This document shows, one piece after another, positions 1-9,039 of a stretch of DNA of 64,000 nucleotides. The stretch comes from Microbacterium sp. No. 7 (GTDB lineage: Bacteria; Actinomycetota; Actinomycetes; Actinomycetales; Microbacteriaceae). The notes beneath the pieces are model-generated. The model was not told the origin of the DNA, did no database searches, and worked only from the letters and a program-made list of their open reading frames with translations. Numbering within the stretch: position 1 is the first letter of the stretch; every line of letters begins with the position of its first letter. The position numbers were made by a program, and so were the translations under genes. The stretch is from assembly GCF_001314225.1 (NCBI RefSeq), contig NZ_CP012697.1:1302001-1366000 (forward strand), given 5' to 3'.

Positions 1-2
1 TC

Positions 3-548
3 GCGCTGACCGACCATCTGCACTTCGCGGTCGAGCGCCATCGTCGCGGGATGCGCGTCGTGAACCGGCTCGCGTGGGAGCTGAAGACGGTCTACCCGAC
101 CGAGTACGCGGTCGGCCTGCGCGCCGTCGCGCTCCTGCGCGAGCGTTTCGGCGCCGACCTGCCCGACGACGAGGCGGCCAACGTCGCGTTCCACCTCGCG
201 AACGCGGCCGTCGACCGTCCGAGCACCGACACGGCACGGGTCGTGCAGTTGATCTCGTCGATCACGACGATCGTCGCGAACGCGGGCGGCGTCGACCTCA
301 CGGCGGGCGACCTGCACGCCCGGCGCTTCCTCACCCACCTGCAGTTCTTCGCCGAGCGGCTGTTCTCGGGCGGCACGCTCGCCGATCGCGACGACTTCCT
401 CTACCGCAGCATGAGCGAGAGCCAGCCGCGCGCGGTGACGATCGCCGAGCGCGTGCGCACCTTCATCCGCACCGAGCACGGCCTCGAGATCTCCAACGAG
501 GAGGTCGCCTACCTCGCGCTGCACATCGCGCGCGCGATGGCGGGCTGA
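3..548 (+). CDS. PRD-domain transcriptional antiterminator (BglG/LicT type), C-terminal part
   Basis: Partial gene: the reading frame is open to the window edge, so the RNA-binding N-terminal domain lies upstream. The visible 181 residues contain two PTS regulation domains. PRD1 shows the DHLHFAVERH motif with its histidines at the very start and ends near AFHLANA. PRD2 runs to the LALHIARAM end motif. PRD histidines are phosphorylated by PTS proteins, and the family prevents early termination at RAT/terminator sites in sugar-uptake operons. The sugar is not identifiable from this fragment. It is followed by tRNA-Ser on the other strand, so it is the last gene of its unit. The family call is firm; the target is unknown. 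Confidence 0.85.
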   Translation, partial: ALTDHLHFAVERHRRGMRVVNRLAWELKTVYPTEYAVGLRAVALLRERFGADLPDDEAANVAFHLANAAVDRPSTDTARVVQLISSITTIVANAGGVDLTAGDLHARRFLTHLQFFAERLFSGGTLADRDDFLYRSMSESQPRAVTIAERVRTFIRTEHGLEISNEEVAYLALHIARAMAG

Positions 549-576
549 CCGCGGGGAGGGGGTGGCGGATGCCGCG

Positions 577-666
577 TGGCGGAGGATGCGGGATTCGAAC
601 CCGCGAGGGGTTTCATCCCCAACACGCTTTCCAAGCGTGCGCCATAGGCCACTAGGCGAATCCTCC
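577..666 (-). tRNA. tRNA-Ser (anticodon GGA)
   Basis: On the minus strand the RNA begins GGAGGATTCGCCTAG and ends with the complementary ATCCTCC, discriminator G and an encoded CCA (577-579). The anticodon stem ACGCT/AGCGT encloses TGGAAA with anticodon GGA. The long variable arm (TTGGGGATGAAACCCC region) is typical of serine tRNA. A TAGACT hexamer at 704-709 (minus strand) is a plausible -10 element about 38 bases upstream of the mature 5' end. Confidence 0.95.
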
Positions 667-771
667 AGGCGCGTCCGGAGCACCGGAACGCAGGCCACGG
701 AACAGTCTAGCCTGTCACCCGCCCGCCCCGTTCACCGCGCCCGTCATCCTCCTGCGTTCTCCTGCGTTCCG

Positions 772-840
772 GCGAGACCGCACTGGCGCGCCGAGACTGC
801 CGTTCTGGCGTGCAGTCTCGGCGCACCAATGCAGTCTCGC
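772..840. repeat. Four-arm nested inverted repeat (double hairpin)
   Basis: Two perfect or near-perfect stems are nested. The outer arms are GCGAGACCGCA (772-782) and TGCAGTCTCGC (830-840). The inner arms (784-800 and 812-828) pair over 17 bp with one mismatch, around GCCGAGACTGC. The element lies in the 270-base gap between tRNA-Ser and the transglutaminase gene stop. It may act as a terminator for the minus-strand operon or be a small dispersed repeat. A second element with the same plan but another core sequence lies at 30191-30271. Confidence 0.75.
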
Positions 841-937
841 GGTCAGGGGAGAGGTGTGGGGCCGGATGCCGCCGGGCGGCGCCGCAGGCGACGGGCGGCG
901 CGGGGAGCGCGGGTGCCGCAGGCGGCGGGCGGCGGGG

Positions 938-3163
938 TCAGCGGCCGGGGCGGCGCACGAGCGAGCGGGGGAACAGCGCGGCGGCGACGCGGCGGCCGCC
1001 GGCGGCGGCGAGCATGCCGGCGCGCACGCGCTCGGCGTCGTCGAGGGCGTGCGCGGTGTCGACGCGCGCGTCGCGCGCGTAGCCGGCGAGCTCGATCGCC
1101 GAGACGAGCCGCGCCGTCGCCGCGTCGGGGGCGCCGCGCTCGGTCACGAGCCGGGCGCCGAAGGCGCGCGGGGTCTCCGCGCCCGGCGCGTCGTCGCCCA
1201 GGTCGATCGCGGCGTCCTGCACGATGCGCCACGCCGCGCCGATCTGACCGCGCCGCGCGCGCCGGCGCCACAGCGCGAGGCGGATGCGGCCGACGACGAA
1301 GGGCAGCAGCGCGACGATCGCGACCACGACGATCGGCACCACGAACGGGCGCAGATCGGCCGCCCGCGCGGCCTCGCCGCCCCCGCCCGCCGGCACGTCG
1401 CCCGGGTCCACGTCGGTCGGGTCGGTCGTGGGGGCGACCGTCGGCGTCGGCGTCGGGGAGACCACCTCGTCGCCGCCGTCGTCCGGCGCCGGGCTCGACT
1501 CCGACTCGAAGCGGGTCTCGACGCCGAGCCCCTGCGTCGGCTCGAACCCGATCCATCCGATGCCCTCGAAGTACGCCTCGGGCCAGGCGTGGAACTGGTC
1601 GGTCGTCACCTGCAGCACGCTCTCGCCGTCCACGGACTGCCCCGTGAGCGGCCCGGGCAGGAAGCCGACGACGATGCGCGTGGGGATCCCCAGCGACCGC
1701 GCCATGAGCGTGAAGGCGCTCGCGAAGTGCACGCAGTATCCCTCGCGCACCTCCAGGAAGCGCGCGACCGCCTCGACCCCGCTCCCGTCGAAGCCCGCCT
1801 CGACGGGCGTGTCGAGCGAGTAGCTGAAGTCGCTGCCGCGGAACCATGACTGCAGCGCGTCGAGACGGTCGAAGTCGGTCTGGGCGTCGGCGGTGACCAG
1901 CGCGGCGAGCTCCGCGATGACCGGCGGCAGGTCCGCGGGCGGCTCGCCGAGCGCGACGAGGTCGGGATCCAGCCGCGCCTGCGCCGCGCGCACCTGCTCG
2001 AGCGTCGGCTGCGGCACGTGCGTGACGATCTGGTAGTCCTGGCCCTGCGCGGTCGTGCCGTCGCCGAGCAGCGTGCGGTTGTACGGCACGGTGCGCCACG
2101 AGCCGTGCAGCCCGTCCGCCGCGACCGCGGGGAAGGGTATCGGCAGCCACGCCGACGCGAGCTGCGTGATCCGCACGCTCGTCACGTGCTCGGTCACGCG
2201 GATGCCGTCGGCCACGACGACCGGCTCCATCGCCGCCTCGTCGAGCGGCAGCGAGCTGAGCTGATCGGGCAGCCACACGTCGCCCTCGAACCGCGACAGC
2301 GTCGCGACCCGCAGGTACGGCGCCACGGTGGCGCTGCTGCGCATCGTGAGCACCTGCGCGTTCACGGGACGGCGCAGGTCCTCGCCCAGGTCGAGGGAGG
2401 CGTCGATCGCGACGCCGCCCGCCGCGCCCGCGACGCCCGAGAACACGGGCGTGCGCAGCATCGGCGCGGCGGTGAGCGCGATGACGATCGCGCCCACCGA
2501 GACGATCGCGGCGGCCGTCGCGCCGCCGCGCCCGCCCGTCTCGGCGACCTCGCGCGTCGCCGTCTCCGCGCGCACGAGGCCGAGCGCGCAGACGGCGAGC
2601 AGCGCGAACGAGAGCACCCCGGCCGACGCCTGCACCGCCACGCCGGGGATCAGCCAGACGGCGACGAGCGCGATGAGCGCGAGCACCGGCATGCGCGTGG
2701 TGATCACGACGTGGTCGAACACGACCGTGAGCAGTCCCGCCGCGGCCACGATGAGGAAGGAGAGCGCGGGGGTGGCGGTCACCGGCGCGACGCCCTCGTA
2801 CAGCTCCTGCGCCGCCGTGCGCGCGGCGGCGCTCGCCGCCTCGACCGTGCCGAGATCGGGGAAGAACCCGGCGATCGAGGCGTGCGGGAAGAACAGCGTC
2901 GTCACGAACACCGCCCAGCAGGCCAGCAGCAGCGCGCTGACGAGCGCGCCGGGCGCGCGCAGGCGGCGCAGGCCGAAGCCGATGAGCAGCAGGCCGCCGA
3001 CGAAGAGGATCCCGACGCCGACCCACGGCCCCGCCGAGACGACCGTCAGCAGGGGACCGCACGCGGCGAGCAGCGCGAAGGCGAGCGCGAGGGTGAGAAC
3101 GCCCTCCGCGCCCGCGGGGCGCCGGCGGTCGGCCCGCGGGCCGTCGTGCTCAGCGGCGGACAC
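938..3163 (-). CDS. Transglutaminase-like membrane protein (DUF3488/TgpA type)
   Basis: 741 residues. The N-terminal third holds several hydrophobic membrane segments (about residues 20-230). An extracytoplasmic part with a papain/transglutaminase fold follows. The catalytic Cys is in GYCVHFASAF (about residue 476), the His in QFHAWPEAYF (about 524), and the acidic residue in the following IGFEPT. A linker rich in Pro/Thr, another membrane helix (VPIVVVAIVALLPFVV) and a C-terminal DUF4129-like cytoplasmic tail complete it. The GTG start overlaps the end of the DUF58 gene by 14 bases. The moxR-DUF58-transglutaminase order is a widely conserved actinobacterial operon. The substrate is not known; a role in envelope protein assembly or processing is inferred. 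Confidence 0.85.
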   Translation of the reverse strand: MSAAEHDGPRADRRRPAGAEGVLTLALAFALLAACGPLLTVVSAGPWVGVGILFVGGLLLIGFGLRRLRAPGALVSALLLACWAVFVTTLFFPHASIAGFFPDLGTVEAASAAARTAAQELYEGVAPVTATPALSFLIVAAAGLLTVVFDHVVITTRMPVLALIALVAVWLIPGVAVQASAGVLSFALLAVCALGLVRAETATREVAETGGRGGATAAAIVSVGAIVIALTAAPMLRTPVFSGVAGAAGGVAIDASLDLGEDLRRPVNAQVLTMRSSATVAPYLRVATLSRFEGDVWLPDQLSSLPLDEAAMEPVVVADGIRVTEHVTSVRITQLASAWLPIPFPAVAADGLHGSWRTVPYNRTLLGDGTTAQGQDYQIVTHVPQPTLEQVRAAQARLDPDLVALGEPPADLPPVIAELAALVTADAQTDFDRLDALQSWFRGSDFSYSLDTPVEAGFDGSGVEAVARFLEVREGYCVHFASAFTLMARSLGIPTRIVVGFLPGPLTGQSVDGESVLQVTTDQFHAWPEAYFEGIGWIGFEPTQGLGVETRFESESSPAPDDGGDEVVSPTPTPTVAPTTDPTDVDPGDVPAGGGGEAARAADLRPFVVPIVVVAIVALLPFVVGRIRLALWRRRARRGQIGAAWRIVQDAAIDLGDDAPGAETPRAFGARLVTERGAPDAATARLVSAIELAGYARDARVDTAHALDDAERVRAGMLAAAGGRRVAAALFPRSLVRRPGR

Positions 3164-4412
3164 GGCGACCGCCTCCCGGGGGGACGGGATGGTCGGCCGC
3201 GCGGGCGGGCTGCCACCACACCTCGTCGGCGTCGGCGCGCGTCCGCGCGGTGAGCGCGGCGACCCGCCATCCCGCCTCGGCCGCGGCGGCGGCGAGGGCG
3301 GGGGCGGATGCCGTGGTCAGCAGCACCGGGCGGGCGCTCGACCTCGCGAGCCGCGCGAGGTCGGCGGCATCCGTCATGTCCACGTGACCGGTCACGAGCA
3401 CGAGCGGGCCCGACGCCGACTCGCCGAGCGCCCGGGCGAGCTGCCCGAGGTGCGCCTCGCCGCGCGTGGTCAGGGGGGCCAGCGCGATGCGCGCCGCGTC
3501 GATGCCCGCGTGGTCGAGCGCGTCGACGCGCTCGCACAGCGGCGTCCCGTCGCCGTCGATCACGGTGACCCGGAAGCCGTCGCGCGCGAGACGGTCGATC
3601 GCCGACGCGCACGCGCTCACGGCCAGCTCGAACCCCTCGTCGGCGCCCGTCTGCCGCACCGCGTCGGGGTCGAAGCGGCGCATCGTGCGGTCGAGCACGA
3701 CGGTCGCCTCGGGCGTGACCTCCTGCTCCTCCTGCCGCACCATCAGCTCGTCACGGTGCGCGCTGGCGCGCCAGTGGATGCGGCGCATCGAGTCGCCGGG
3801 GAAGTAGGGGCGCGGGATGAGGTTGTCGCTGCCCTGTCCGAGCGGATCGCTCGCCGTGTGCCGGCCGTTGCCGGCGCCGCCCGGCAGGTCGTCGAGCGCG
3901 CTCAGCGCGACGAGCGCCGGAACGACCGTGAGGGTCGACGTCGTGCCCGCCGCGTGCGTGCGCCGCCCGAAGCGGAACGGGTCGGTGTGCGTCAGCTCGA
4001 GGGGGCCGACCGCGACGATCCCGCGCCGTCGCGCGGCGACCCGGTACTCGATCGGCGTGTCGGCGCGCACCCACGCGCGCACGCCCGGGAGCACGCCGGC
4101 CGCGGCGCCGTCGAGCGCGTCGGGCAGCCGGTCGTCCCACGTGCGCGGACCGGAGGGGAGGCGCGCGTACGTGCTGAGGCGCACGGCGACGGCGACGTCG
4201 TCGCCGACGGCCGCGACCGACGGCCGGAAGACGCGCGCCACGTCGTCGCGCGGCGTGAGCAGCAGCGAGGCGACCGAGATCGCGACGGCCGCGACCAGCA
4301 GCAGCCCCACCCACGCCAGATCCGGGATGCCGACGGCCTGGGCCACCACGACGCACAGCACGCCCAGCAGCACCGTGCCGGTGCCGCGCAGCGTGAGGGG
4401 CCAGGCCTTCAT
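3150..4412 (-). CDS. DUF58 domain-containing membrane protein
   Basis: 420 residues. Two N-terminal membrane helices (about residues 8-50) precede an Ig-like stretch. The DUF58 signature follows: the region GQGSDNLIPRPYFPGDSMRR then IHWRASAHRDELMVRQEE, about residues 195-230. The C-terminal half resembles a von Willebrand A-type fold and starts with VVLDRTM. The family is encoded next to MoxR ATPases and is thought to be their partner or client. It lies 19 bases after the moxR stop and its 3' end overlaps the transglutaminase start. The exact function is unknown. Confidence 0.85.
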   Translation of the reverse strand: MKAWPLTLRGTGTVLLGVLCVVVAQAVGIPDLAWVGLLLVAAVAISVASLLLTPRDDVARVFRPSVAAVGDDVAVAVRLSTYARLPSGPRTWDDRLPDALDGAAAGVLPGVRAWVRADTPIEYRVAARRRGIVAVGPLELTHTDPFRFGRRTHAAGTTSTLTVVPALVALSALDDLPGGAGNGRHTASDPLGQGSDNLIPRPYFPGDSMRRIHWRASAHRDELMVRQEEQEVTPEATVVLDRTMRRFDPDAVRQTGADEGFELAVSACASAIDRLARDGFRVTVIDGDGTPLCERVDALDHAGIDAARIALAPLTTRGEAHLGQLARALGESASGPLVLVTGHVDMTDAADLARLARSSARPVLLTTASAPALAAAAAEAGWRVAALTARTRADADEVWWQPARAADHPVPPGGGRRVRR

Positions 4413-4431
4413 CCGTGCGTCGCCGCCCGTG

Positions 4432-5397
4432 TCAGCGGGCCGCGATCGGCACGCGCACCGCGCCGACGATCTGTCGCAGGACGGCGCTGCCCGCCTCGTC
4501 CGACGCGCGACCGTGCGCGAGGCCGGGCCCGCGGGCGAGGATCAGACGGTGCGCGAGCACCGGCTCGAGCAGCGCCGCGATGTCGTCGGGGATGACGAAG
4601 CCGCGGCTGTCGAGCGCCGCGCGCACCTTCGCCGCGCGCACGAGCTGCAGCGTCGCCCGCGGGCTCGCGCCCAGTCGCACCTCGGGGTGCGCGCGCGTCG
4701 CGCGCACGAGCGTCACGGCGTACTGCTCGATCGCGGGTGCGACGTGCACGGCGCGCGCCCACGCGATGAGCGCGCGCACGTGGGCGACGCTCACGACCGG
4801 ACGGAGGGCGTCGAGGGGGCTCTCGGTGTCGCGCTGGCGGAGCATGAGCGCCTCGCTCGCGGCATCCGGATACCCCATCGAGATGCGCATCATGAACCGG
4901 TCGCGCTGCGCCTCGGGCAGGGCGTAGGTGCCCTCCATCTCCATGGGGTTCTGCGTCGCGACGACGAGGAACGGGTCGGGGAGCGCCCGGCTCACGCCGT
5001 CGGCCGTGACGCGGTGCTCCTCCATCGCCTCCAGCAGCGCCGACTGCGTCTTGGGGGAGGAGCGGTTGATCTCGTCGGCGATCACGATGTGCGCGAAGAT
5101 CGCGCCCGGCTTGAACTCGAACTCGCGCGCCGCCGGGTCGAACACGCTCACGCCCGTCACGTCGCCCGGCAGCAGGTCGGGCGTGAACTGGATGCGGCGC
5201 ACCGTGCCGTCGATCGACGCGGCCAGCGCGCGGGCGAGCATCGTCTTGCCCACGCCGGGCACGTCCTCGATCAGCAGATGTCCCTCGCCCAGCAGGCACA
5301 GGAGCGCGGCGCGCACGGCTTCGGGCTTGCCGTCGATCACGCGACCCATGTTCGCCTCGAGTGCCCGGGTCGTCTGTGCGAACTGCGCGGCATCCAT
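4432..5397 (-). CDS. MoxR-family AAA+ ATPase
   Basis: 321 residues. Walker A GVGKT at residues 48-52 in EDVPGVGKTMLARA, Walker B IVIADEINRSSPKTQ at about 107, and sensor motifs TQNPMEMEGTY and LPEAQRDRFMMRI are all present. MoxR ATPases act as chaperone-like factors for proteins with metal or vWA-type domains, which fits the DUF58 gene behind it. An upstream extension is possible, but ATG 5397 is preferred: a TAGCCT -10 (5405-5410, minus strand) ends 7 nt before it and there is no Shine-Dalgarno, implying a leaderless transcript. First gene of the operon. Confidence 0.9.
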   Translation of the reverse strand: MDAAQFAQTTRALEANMGRVIDGKPEAVRAALLCLLGEGHLLIEDVPGVGKTMLARALAASIDGTVRRIQFTPDLLPGDVTGVSVFDPAAREFEFKPGAIFAHIVIADEINRSSPKTQSALLEAMEEHRVTADGVSRALPDPFLVVATQNPMEMEGTYALPEAQRDRFMMRISMGYPDAASEALMLRQRDTESPLDALRPVVSVAHVRALIAWARAVHVAPAIEQYAVTLVRATRAHPEVRLGASPRATLQLVRAAKVRAALDSRGFVIPDDIAALLEPVLAHRLILARGPGLAHGRASDEAGSAVLRQIVGAVRVPIAAR

Positions 5398-5404
5398 ACC
5401 CACG

Positions 5405-5410
5405 AGGCTA
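5405..5410 (-). promoter_or_regulatory. -10 element for leaderless moxR
   Basis: TAGCCT on the minus strand with a 7-nt spacer to ATG 5397. No clear -35 hexamer is seen. Confidence 0.5.
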
Positions 5411-5455
5411 GCCTGCGGTGCGAACGGGGCCGCCGTTCTCGGGTAAACTCGCATG

Positions 5456-5550
5456 CAGCTCTCCGCGAGGCGGCATCCAGGCCAACTCCCCCAGGACGGA
5501 AACGTAGCAAGGGTAACCGGGCTCTGCCGGGTTCGCGGAGAGCCCTTTTC
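5456..5550 (+). ncRNA. ffs: Signal recognition particle RNA, small bacterial type
   Basis: A long hairpin begins GCTCTCCGCG (5458) and closes with CGCGGAGAGC (5534-5543), followed by TTTT as terminator. The apical part contains the SRP domain-IV signature with CCAGG, the asymmetric loop GTAGCAAGGGTAA and a tetraloop. The RNA scaffolds Ffh for co-translational membrane targeting. A TAAACT -10 at 5444-5449 places the start at about 5456. The apical stem here is ACG-GAAA-CGT, a GAAA tetraloop closed by G-C rather than the more usual GGAA. Confidence 0.92.
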
Positions 5551-5647
5551 TTCTCCGCCGCCGTTCCCCGAACGTCCCCCTGCCGTTCCCCGGACGGCCA
5601 CGTCCTCTTCCCCCTGGCTTCCCCTCGGCTTCGCCCCCTCCGCGCCC

Positions 5648-5653
5648 TAGAGT
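5648..5653 (+). promoter_or_regulatory. -10 element for leaderless pta
   Basis: TAGAGT, 6 nt (GGCACC) before GTG 5660. There is no purine-rich ribosome binding site in front of the GTG. Confidence 0.55.
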
Positions 5654-5659
5654 GGCACC

Positions 5660-7804
5660 GTGGCGCAGAGCATCTACCTCACCTCGACCGAGGGACTGAC
5701 CGGGAAGTCGACCGTCGTGCTGGGCGTGATCGACGCGCTGCGTCAGGCGACGCCGCGCATCGGCGTGTTCCGCGCGATCGCCCGCTCGACCGTCGAGCCC
5801 GACTACGTGCTCGAGATGCTGCTCGGCCGCGTGGGCGTCGAGCTCACCTACGAGGAGTGCGTCGGGGTCACCTACGACGAGGTGCGCCGCGATCCGGATG
5901 CCGCCCTGTCCGACATCGTCGGCCGGTACCGCGCGGTCGAGGCGAAGTGCGACGCGGTCGTCGTCGTCGGCAGCGACTTCACCGACGTGGGCTCCGCGAC
6001 CGAGTTCGGCTTCAACGCCCGCATCGCCGCGAACCTGGGCGCCCCGATGCTCGTCGTGCTGAACGGACGCGCGGCGCAGGGCGACAAGCTCGGCATCAGC
6101 GTCGCCCGCACGCCCGCGCAACTGGCCCAGATCACCGCGCAGGCGGTCACCGAGATCCACCACAACCGCGCCGAGCTGTTCGCCGTCGTCGCCAACCGCG
6201 CCGACCCCGAACGGCTCGCCGAGATCGAGGCGGCCGTGCGCGAGGTCGTCGACGACCTGCCCGCGATCGACGGCCATCGCGAGACCGCGGTCGACGTGTG
6301 GACGATCCCCGAGGACGTCTCCCTCGTCGCCCCGTCGGTGCGCGACATCATGCGCGCCGTCGACGGGCACCTGATCCACGGCGACGAGGACCTGCTCTCG
6401 CGCGAGGCGCTCGACGCCGTCGTGTCGGGCATGTCGCTCAACAACGTGCTGGTGCGGCTGCGGGAGGGCGCGGTCGTCGTGGTCGCCGCCGACCGCACCG
6501 AGGTGCTGCTCGGGCTGCTCCTCGCCAACCAGGCGGGCACGTTCCCGAAGATCTCGGGGATCGTGCTCAACGGGCCCTTCGCCCTCCCCGAGCCCGTCGA
6601 GCGGCTCATGGACGGCCTCCGCTCGCCGCTGCCGATCGTGCAGACCGACCTCGGCACCTATGACACGGCCGTGCGCATCATGGGCACGCGGGGGCGGCTG
6701 ACCGCGGGATCGCAGCGCCGCATCGACACCGCCGCGGCCCTGTTCGAGAAGCACGTCGACGCCGCGGCCCTGCGCCGCGACCTCGGCCTCGCGCACACGG
6801 CCGTCGTCACGCCGCTCATGTTCGAGCACCGGCTCATGGAGCGGGCGCGCGCCGACCGCAAGCACATCGTGCTGCCCGAGGGCAAGGACGACCGCGTGCT
6901 GCGCGCCGCCGCGACCGTGCTCGCCCGCGGCATCGCCGACATCACGATCCTCGGCGAGGAGGCGGAGGTGCGCGGCCGCGCCGCAGAGCTCGGCATCGAC
7001 CTCGGCGCCGCGCGTGTGCTGAGCCCGTTCCACCCCGCCCTCGTCGAGCGGTTCGCGCAGGAGTACGCGCACATCCGCGCGCACCGCGGCATGACGGTCG
7101 CGCAGGCGGCCGACGCCGTCACCGACGTGTCGTACTTCGGCACGATGATGGTGCACCTGGGCCTCGCCGACGGCATGGTCTCGGGCGCCGCGCACACGAC
7201 CGCGCACACGATCCGGCCCGGGTTCGAGATCATCAAGACGGCTCCGGGCGTCTCCGTCGTCTCCAGCGTGTTCCTCATGGCGCTCGCCGACCGCGTGCTC
7301 GTCTACGGCGACTGCGCCGTCATCCCCGCGCCCACGGCCGAGCAGCTCGCCGACATCGCGATCTCCTCGGCGCGCACCGCGACGGGCTTCGGCATCGAGC
7401 CGCGCGTCGCGATGCTCTCGTACTCGACGGGGGAGTCGGGCTCGGGCGCCGACGTCGACAAGGTGCGCGCCGCGACGGCGCTCGTGCGCGAGCGGGCGCC
7501 GGAGCTGCTCGTCGAGGGCCCGATCCAGTACGACGCCGCGACCGACCCCGACGTCGCGCGGGCCAAGATGCCCGGCTCGCCCGTCGCGGGCCGCGCGACG
7601 GTGTTCATCTTCCCCGACCTCAACACGGGCAACAACACCTACAAGGCGGTGCAGCGCTCGGCCGGCGCCGTCGCGATGGGGCCCGTGCTGCAGGGCCTCG
7701 GCAAGCCGATCAACGACCTGTCGCGGGGCGCCCTGGTCGCCGACATCGTCAACACGATCGCCATCACCGCGATCCAAGCGCAGCAGCAGGAGGCATCGTC
7801 GTGA
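5660..7804 (+). CDS. pta: Phosphate acetyltransferase, long form
   Basis: 714 residues. Interconverts acetyl-CoA + phosphate and acetyl phosphate + CoA. The N-terminal part is a dethiobiotin-synthetase-like P-loop domain (STEGLTGKSTVVLG), followed by a DRTGG-type regulatory domain in the middle. The C-terminal catalytic PTA_PTB domain (about residues 385-705) contains KHIVLPEGKDDRVLRAA and LPFxx-type motifs such as MLSYSTGESGSG. The length matches the long class II Pta. The stop overlaps the ackA GTG by 4 bases, so the two are one operon for acetate overflow and acetate use. Start GTG 5660 is supported by the leaderless -10. Confidence 0.95.
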   Translation: MAQSIYLTSTEGLTGKSTVVLGVIDALRQATPRIGVFRAIARSTVEPDYVLEMLLGRVGVELTYEECVGVTYDEVRRDPDAALSDIVGRYRAVEAKCDAVVVVGSDFTDVGSATEFGFNARIAANLGAPMLVVLNGRAAQGDKLGISVARTPAQLAQITAQAVTEIHHNRAELFAVVANRADPERLAEIEAAVREVVDDLPAIDGHRETAVDVWTIPEDVSLVAPSVRDIMRAVDGHLIHGDEDLLSREALDAVVSGMSLNNVLVRLREGAVVVVAADRTEVLLGLLLANQAGTFPKISGIVLNGPFALPEPVERLMDGLRSPLPIVQTDLGTYDTAVRIMGTRGRLTAGSQRRIDTAAALFEKHVDAAALRRDLGLAHTAVVTPLMFEHRLMERARADRKHIVLPEGKDDRVLRAAATVLARGIADITILGEEAEVRGRAAELGIDLGAARVLSPFHPALVERFAQEYAHIRAHRGMTVAQAADAVTDVSYFGTMMVHLGLADGMVSGAAHTTAHTIRPGFEIIKTAPGVSVVSSVFLMALADRVLVYGDCAVIPAPTAEQLADIAISSARTATGFGIEPRVAMLSYSTGESGSGADVDKVRAATALVRERAPELLVEGPIQYDAATDPDVARAKMPGSPVAGRATVFIFPDLNTGNNTYKAVQRSAGAVAMGPVLQGLGKPINDLSRGALVADIVNTIAITAIQAQQQEASS

Positions 7805-9018
7805 GCATCGTCCTGGTCATCAACAGCGGGTCGTCGTCGTTCAAGTATCAGCTGGTCGACGTGGATGCCGGCCGTGCCCTCGCGGCGGGCCTCGTCGAGC
7901 GCATCGGCCAGGCCGAGGGCGTGGCCCGCCACACCGTGTCGTTCCACGGCCCCGGCGTCGCCGCCACGAAGGCCGAGTACACGCGCGAGCTGCCGATCCC
8001 CGACCACACGACGGGCTTCGGCATCATGCTGCAGGCGTTCGCCGAGCACGGCCCGTCGCTGCGCGAGGCCGCGCCCGTCGCCGTCGGGCACCGCGTCGTG
8101 CAGGGCGGCTCGCGGTTCGTCGAGCCGACACTCATCACCGCCGAGGTCGAGAGCCTCGTCGAGGAGCTGGCGCCCCTCGCCCCGCTGCACAACCCCGGCG
8201 GGCTGGAAGGCATCCGCGCGGCCCGCGCGGCCTTCCCCGACCTGCCGCACGTGGCGGTGTTCGACACCGCGTTCCACCAGACCATGCCGCCCGCGGCGTA
8301 CACCTACGCGCTCGACCGCGAGGTCGCGCAGCGCCACCGCATCCGCAAGTACGGCTTCCACGGCACGTCGCACGCCTTCGTGAGCGCGGCCGCCGCGGCG
8401 TTCCTCGGGCGGCCCGTGGAGGAGCTGAGGCAGATCGTCGCGCACCTCGGCAACGGCGCCTCCGTGACCGCCGTCGACGGCGGTCGCTCGGTGGACACCT
8501 CGATGGGGCTCACGCCGCTGCAGGGCCTCGTGATGGGCACGCGCACGGGCGACATCGACCCGTCGGTGCTGCTCGTGCTCGCCGAGCGCGACGGCCTCAC
8601 GCCCGCGCAGCTCGACGAGCTGCTGAACAAGCGCTCGGGGCTGCTCGGCCTCGCGGGCGCGAGCGACATGCGCGACATCGACGCGCGACGCCGTGCGGGC
8701 GACGAGGCCGCGACGCTCGCGTTCGACGTCTACATCCATCGCCTGCGCGCCTATCTCGGCGCCTACCTGGCCCAGCTCGGCGGTGCCGACGTCATCTCGT
8801 TCACGGCCGGCGTCGGCGAGAACTCGGCCGTCGTGCGGGCCGCCGCGGTCGAGACGCTGGGCTTCGCGGGCGTGCGCCTCGACGCCGCGCGCAACGAGGC
8901 GCGGGGGCACGGCATCCGCGTCATCTCGACCGACGACTCGCCCGTCACGGTGCTCGTCGTGCCGACGAACGAGGAGCTCGAGATCGCCCGCCAGACATTG
9001 GGGCTCACGCGCGGCTGA
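7801..9018 (+). CDS. ackA: Acetate kinase
   Basis: 405 residues. Converts acetyl phosphate + ADP to acetate + ATP. The ASKHA-fold signature INSGSSSFKYQ at the N-terminus, the HRVVQGG region, the KYGFHGTSH motif, the LGNGAS phosphate loop and the FTAGVGENS motif are all present, so all expected active-site segments are intact. The GTG start overlaps the pta stop (GTGA), indicating translational coupling. This is the second gene of the pta-ackA operon. Confidence 0.96.
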   Translation: MSIVLVINSGSSSFKYQLVDVDAGRALAAGLVERIGQAEGVARHTVSFHGPGVAATKAEYTRELPIPDHTTGFGIMLQAFAEHGPSLREAAPVAVGHRVVQGGSRFVEPTLITAEVESLVEELAPLAPLHNPGGLEGIRAARAAFPDLPHVAVFDTAFHQTMPPAAYTYALDREVAQRHRIRKYGFHGTSHAFVSAAAAAFLGRPVEELRQIVAHLGNGASVTAVDGGRSVDTSMGLTPLQGLVMGTRTGDIDPSVLLVLAERDGLTPAQLDELLNKRSGLLGLAGASDMRDIDARRRAGDEAATLAFDVYIHRLRAYLGAYLAQLGGADVISFTAGVGENSAVVRAAAVETLGFAGVRLDAARNEARGHGIRVISTDDSPVTVLVVPTNEELEIARQTLGLTRG

Positions 9019-9027
9019 TCGCGCGGT

Positions 9028-9033
9028 TACGCT
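9028..9033 (+). promoter_or_regulatory. -10 element deciding the start of the HAD gene
   Basis: TACGCT with a 6-nt spacer to GTG 9040. The in-frame GTG at 9034 would directly abut the -10 element, so 9040 is the better start if the mRNA is leaderless. Confidence 0.5.
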
Positions 9034-9039
9034 GTGATT

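Noticed and set aside
5408..7777. Long minus-strand open frame (789 codons) opposite pta
   Set aside because: It is the antisense shadow of a conserved gene in very GC-rich DNA; its translation is Arg/Asp/Val/His-rich with no recognisable motif. The same holds for other long antisense frames, for example 22786-26115 and 7639-9855.
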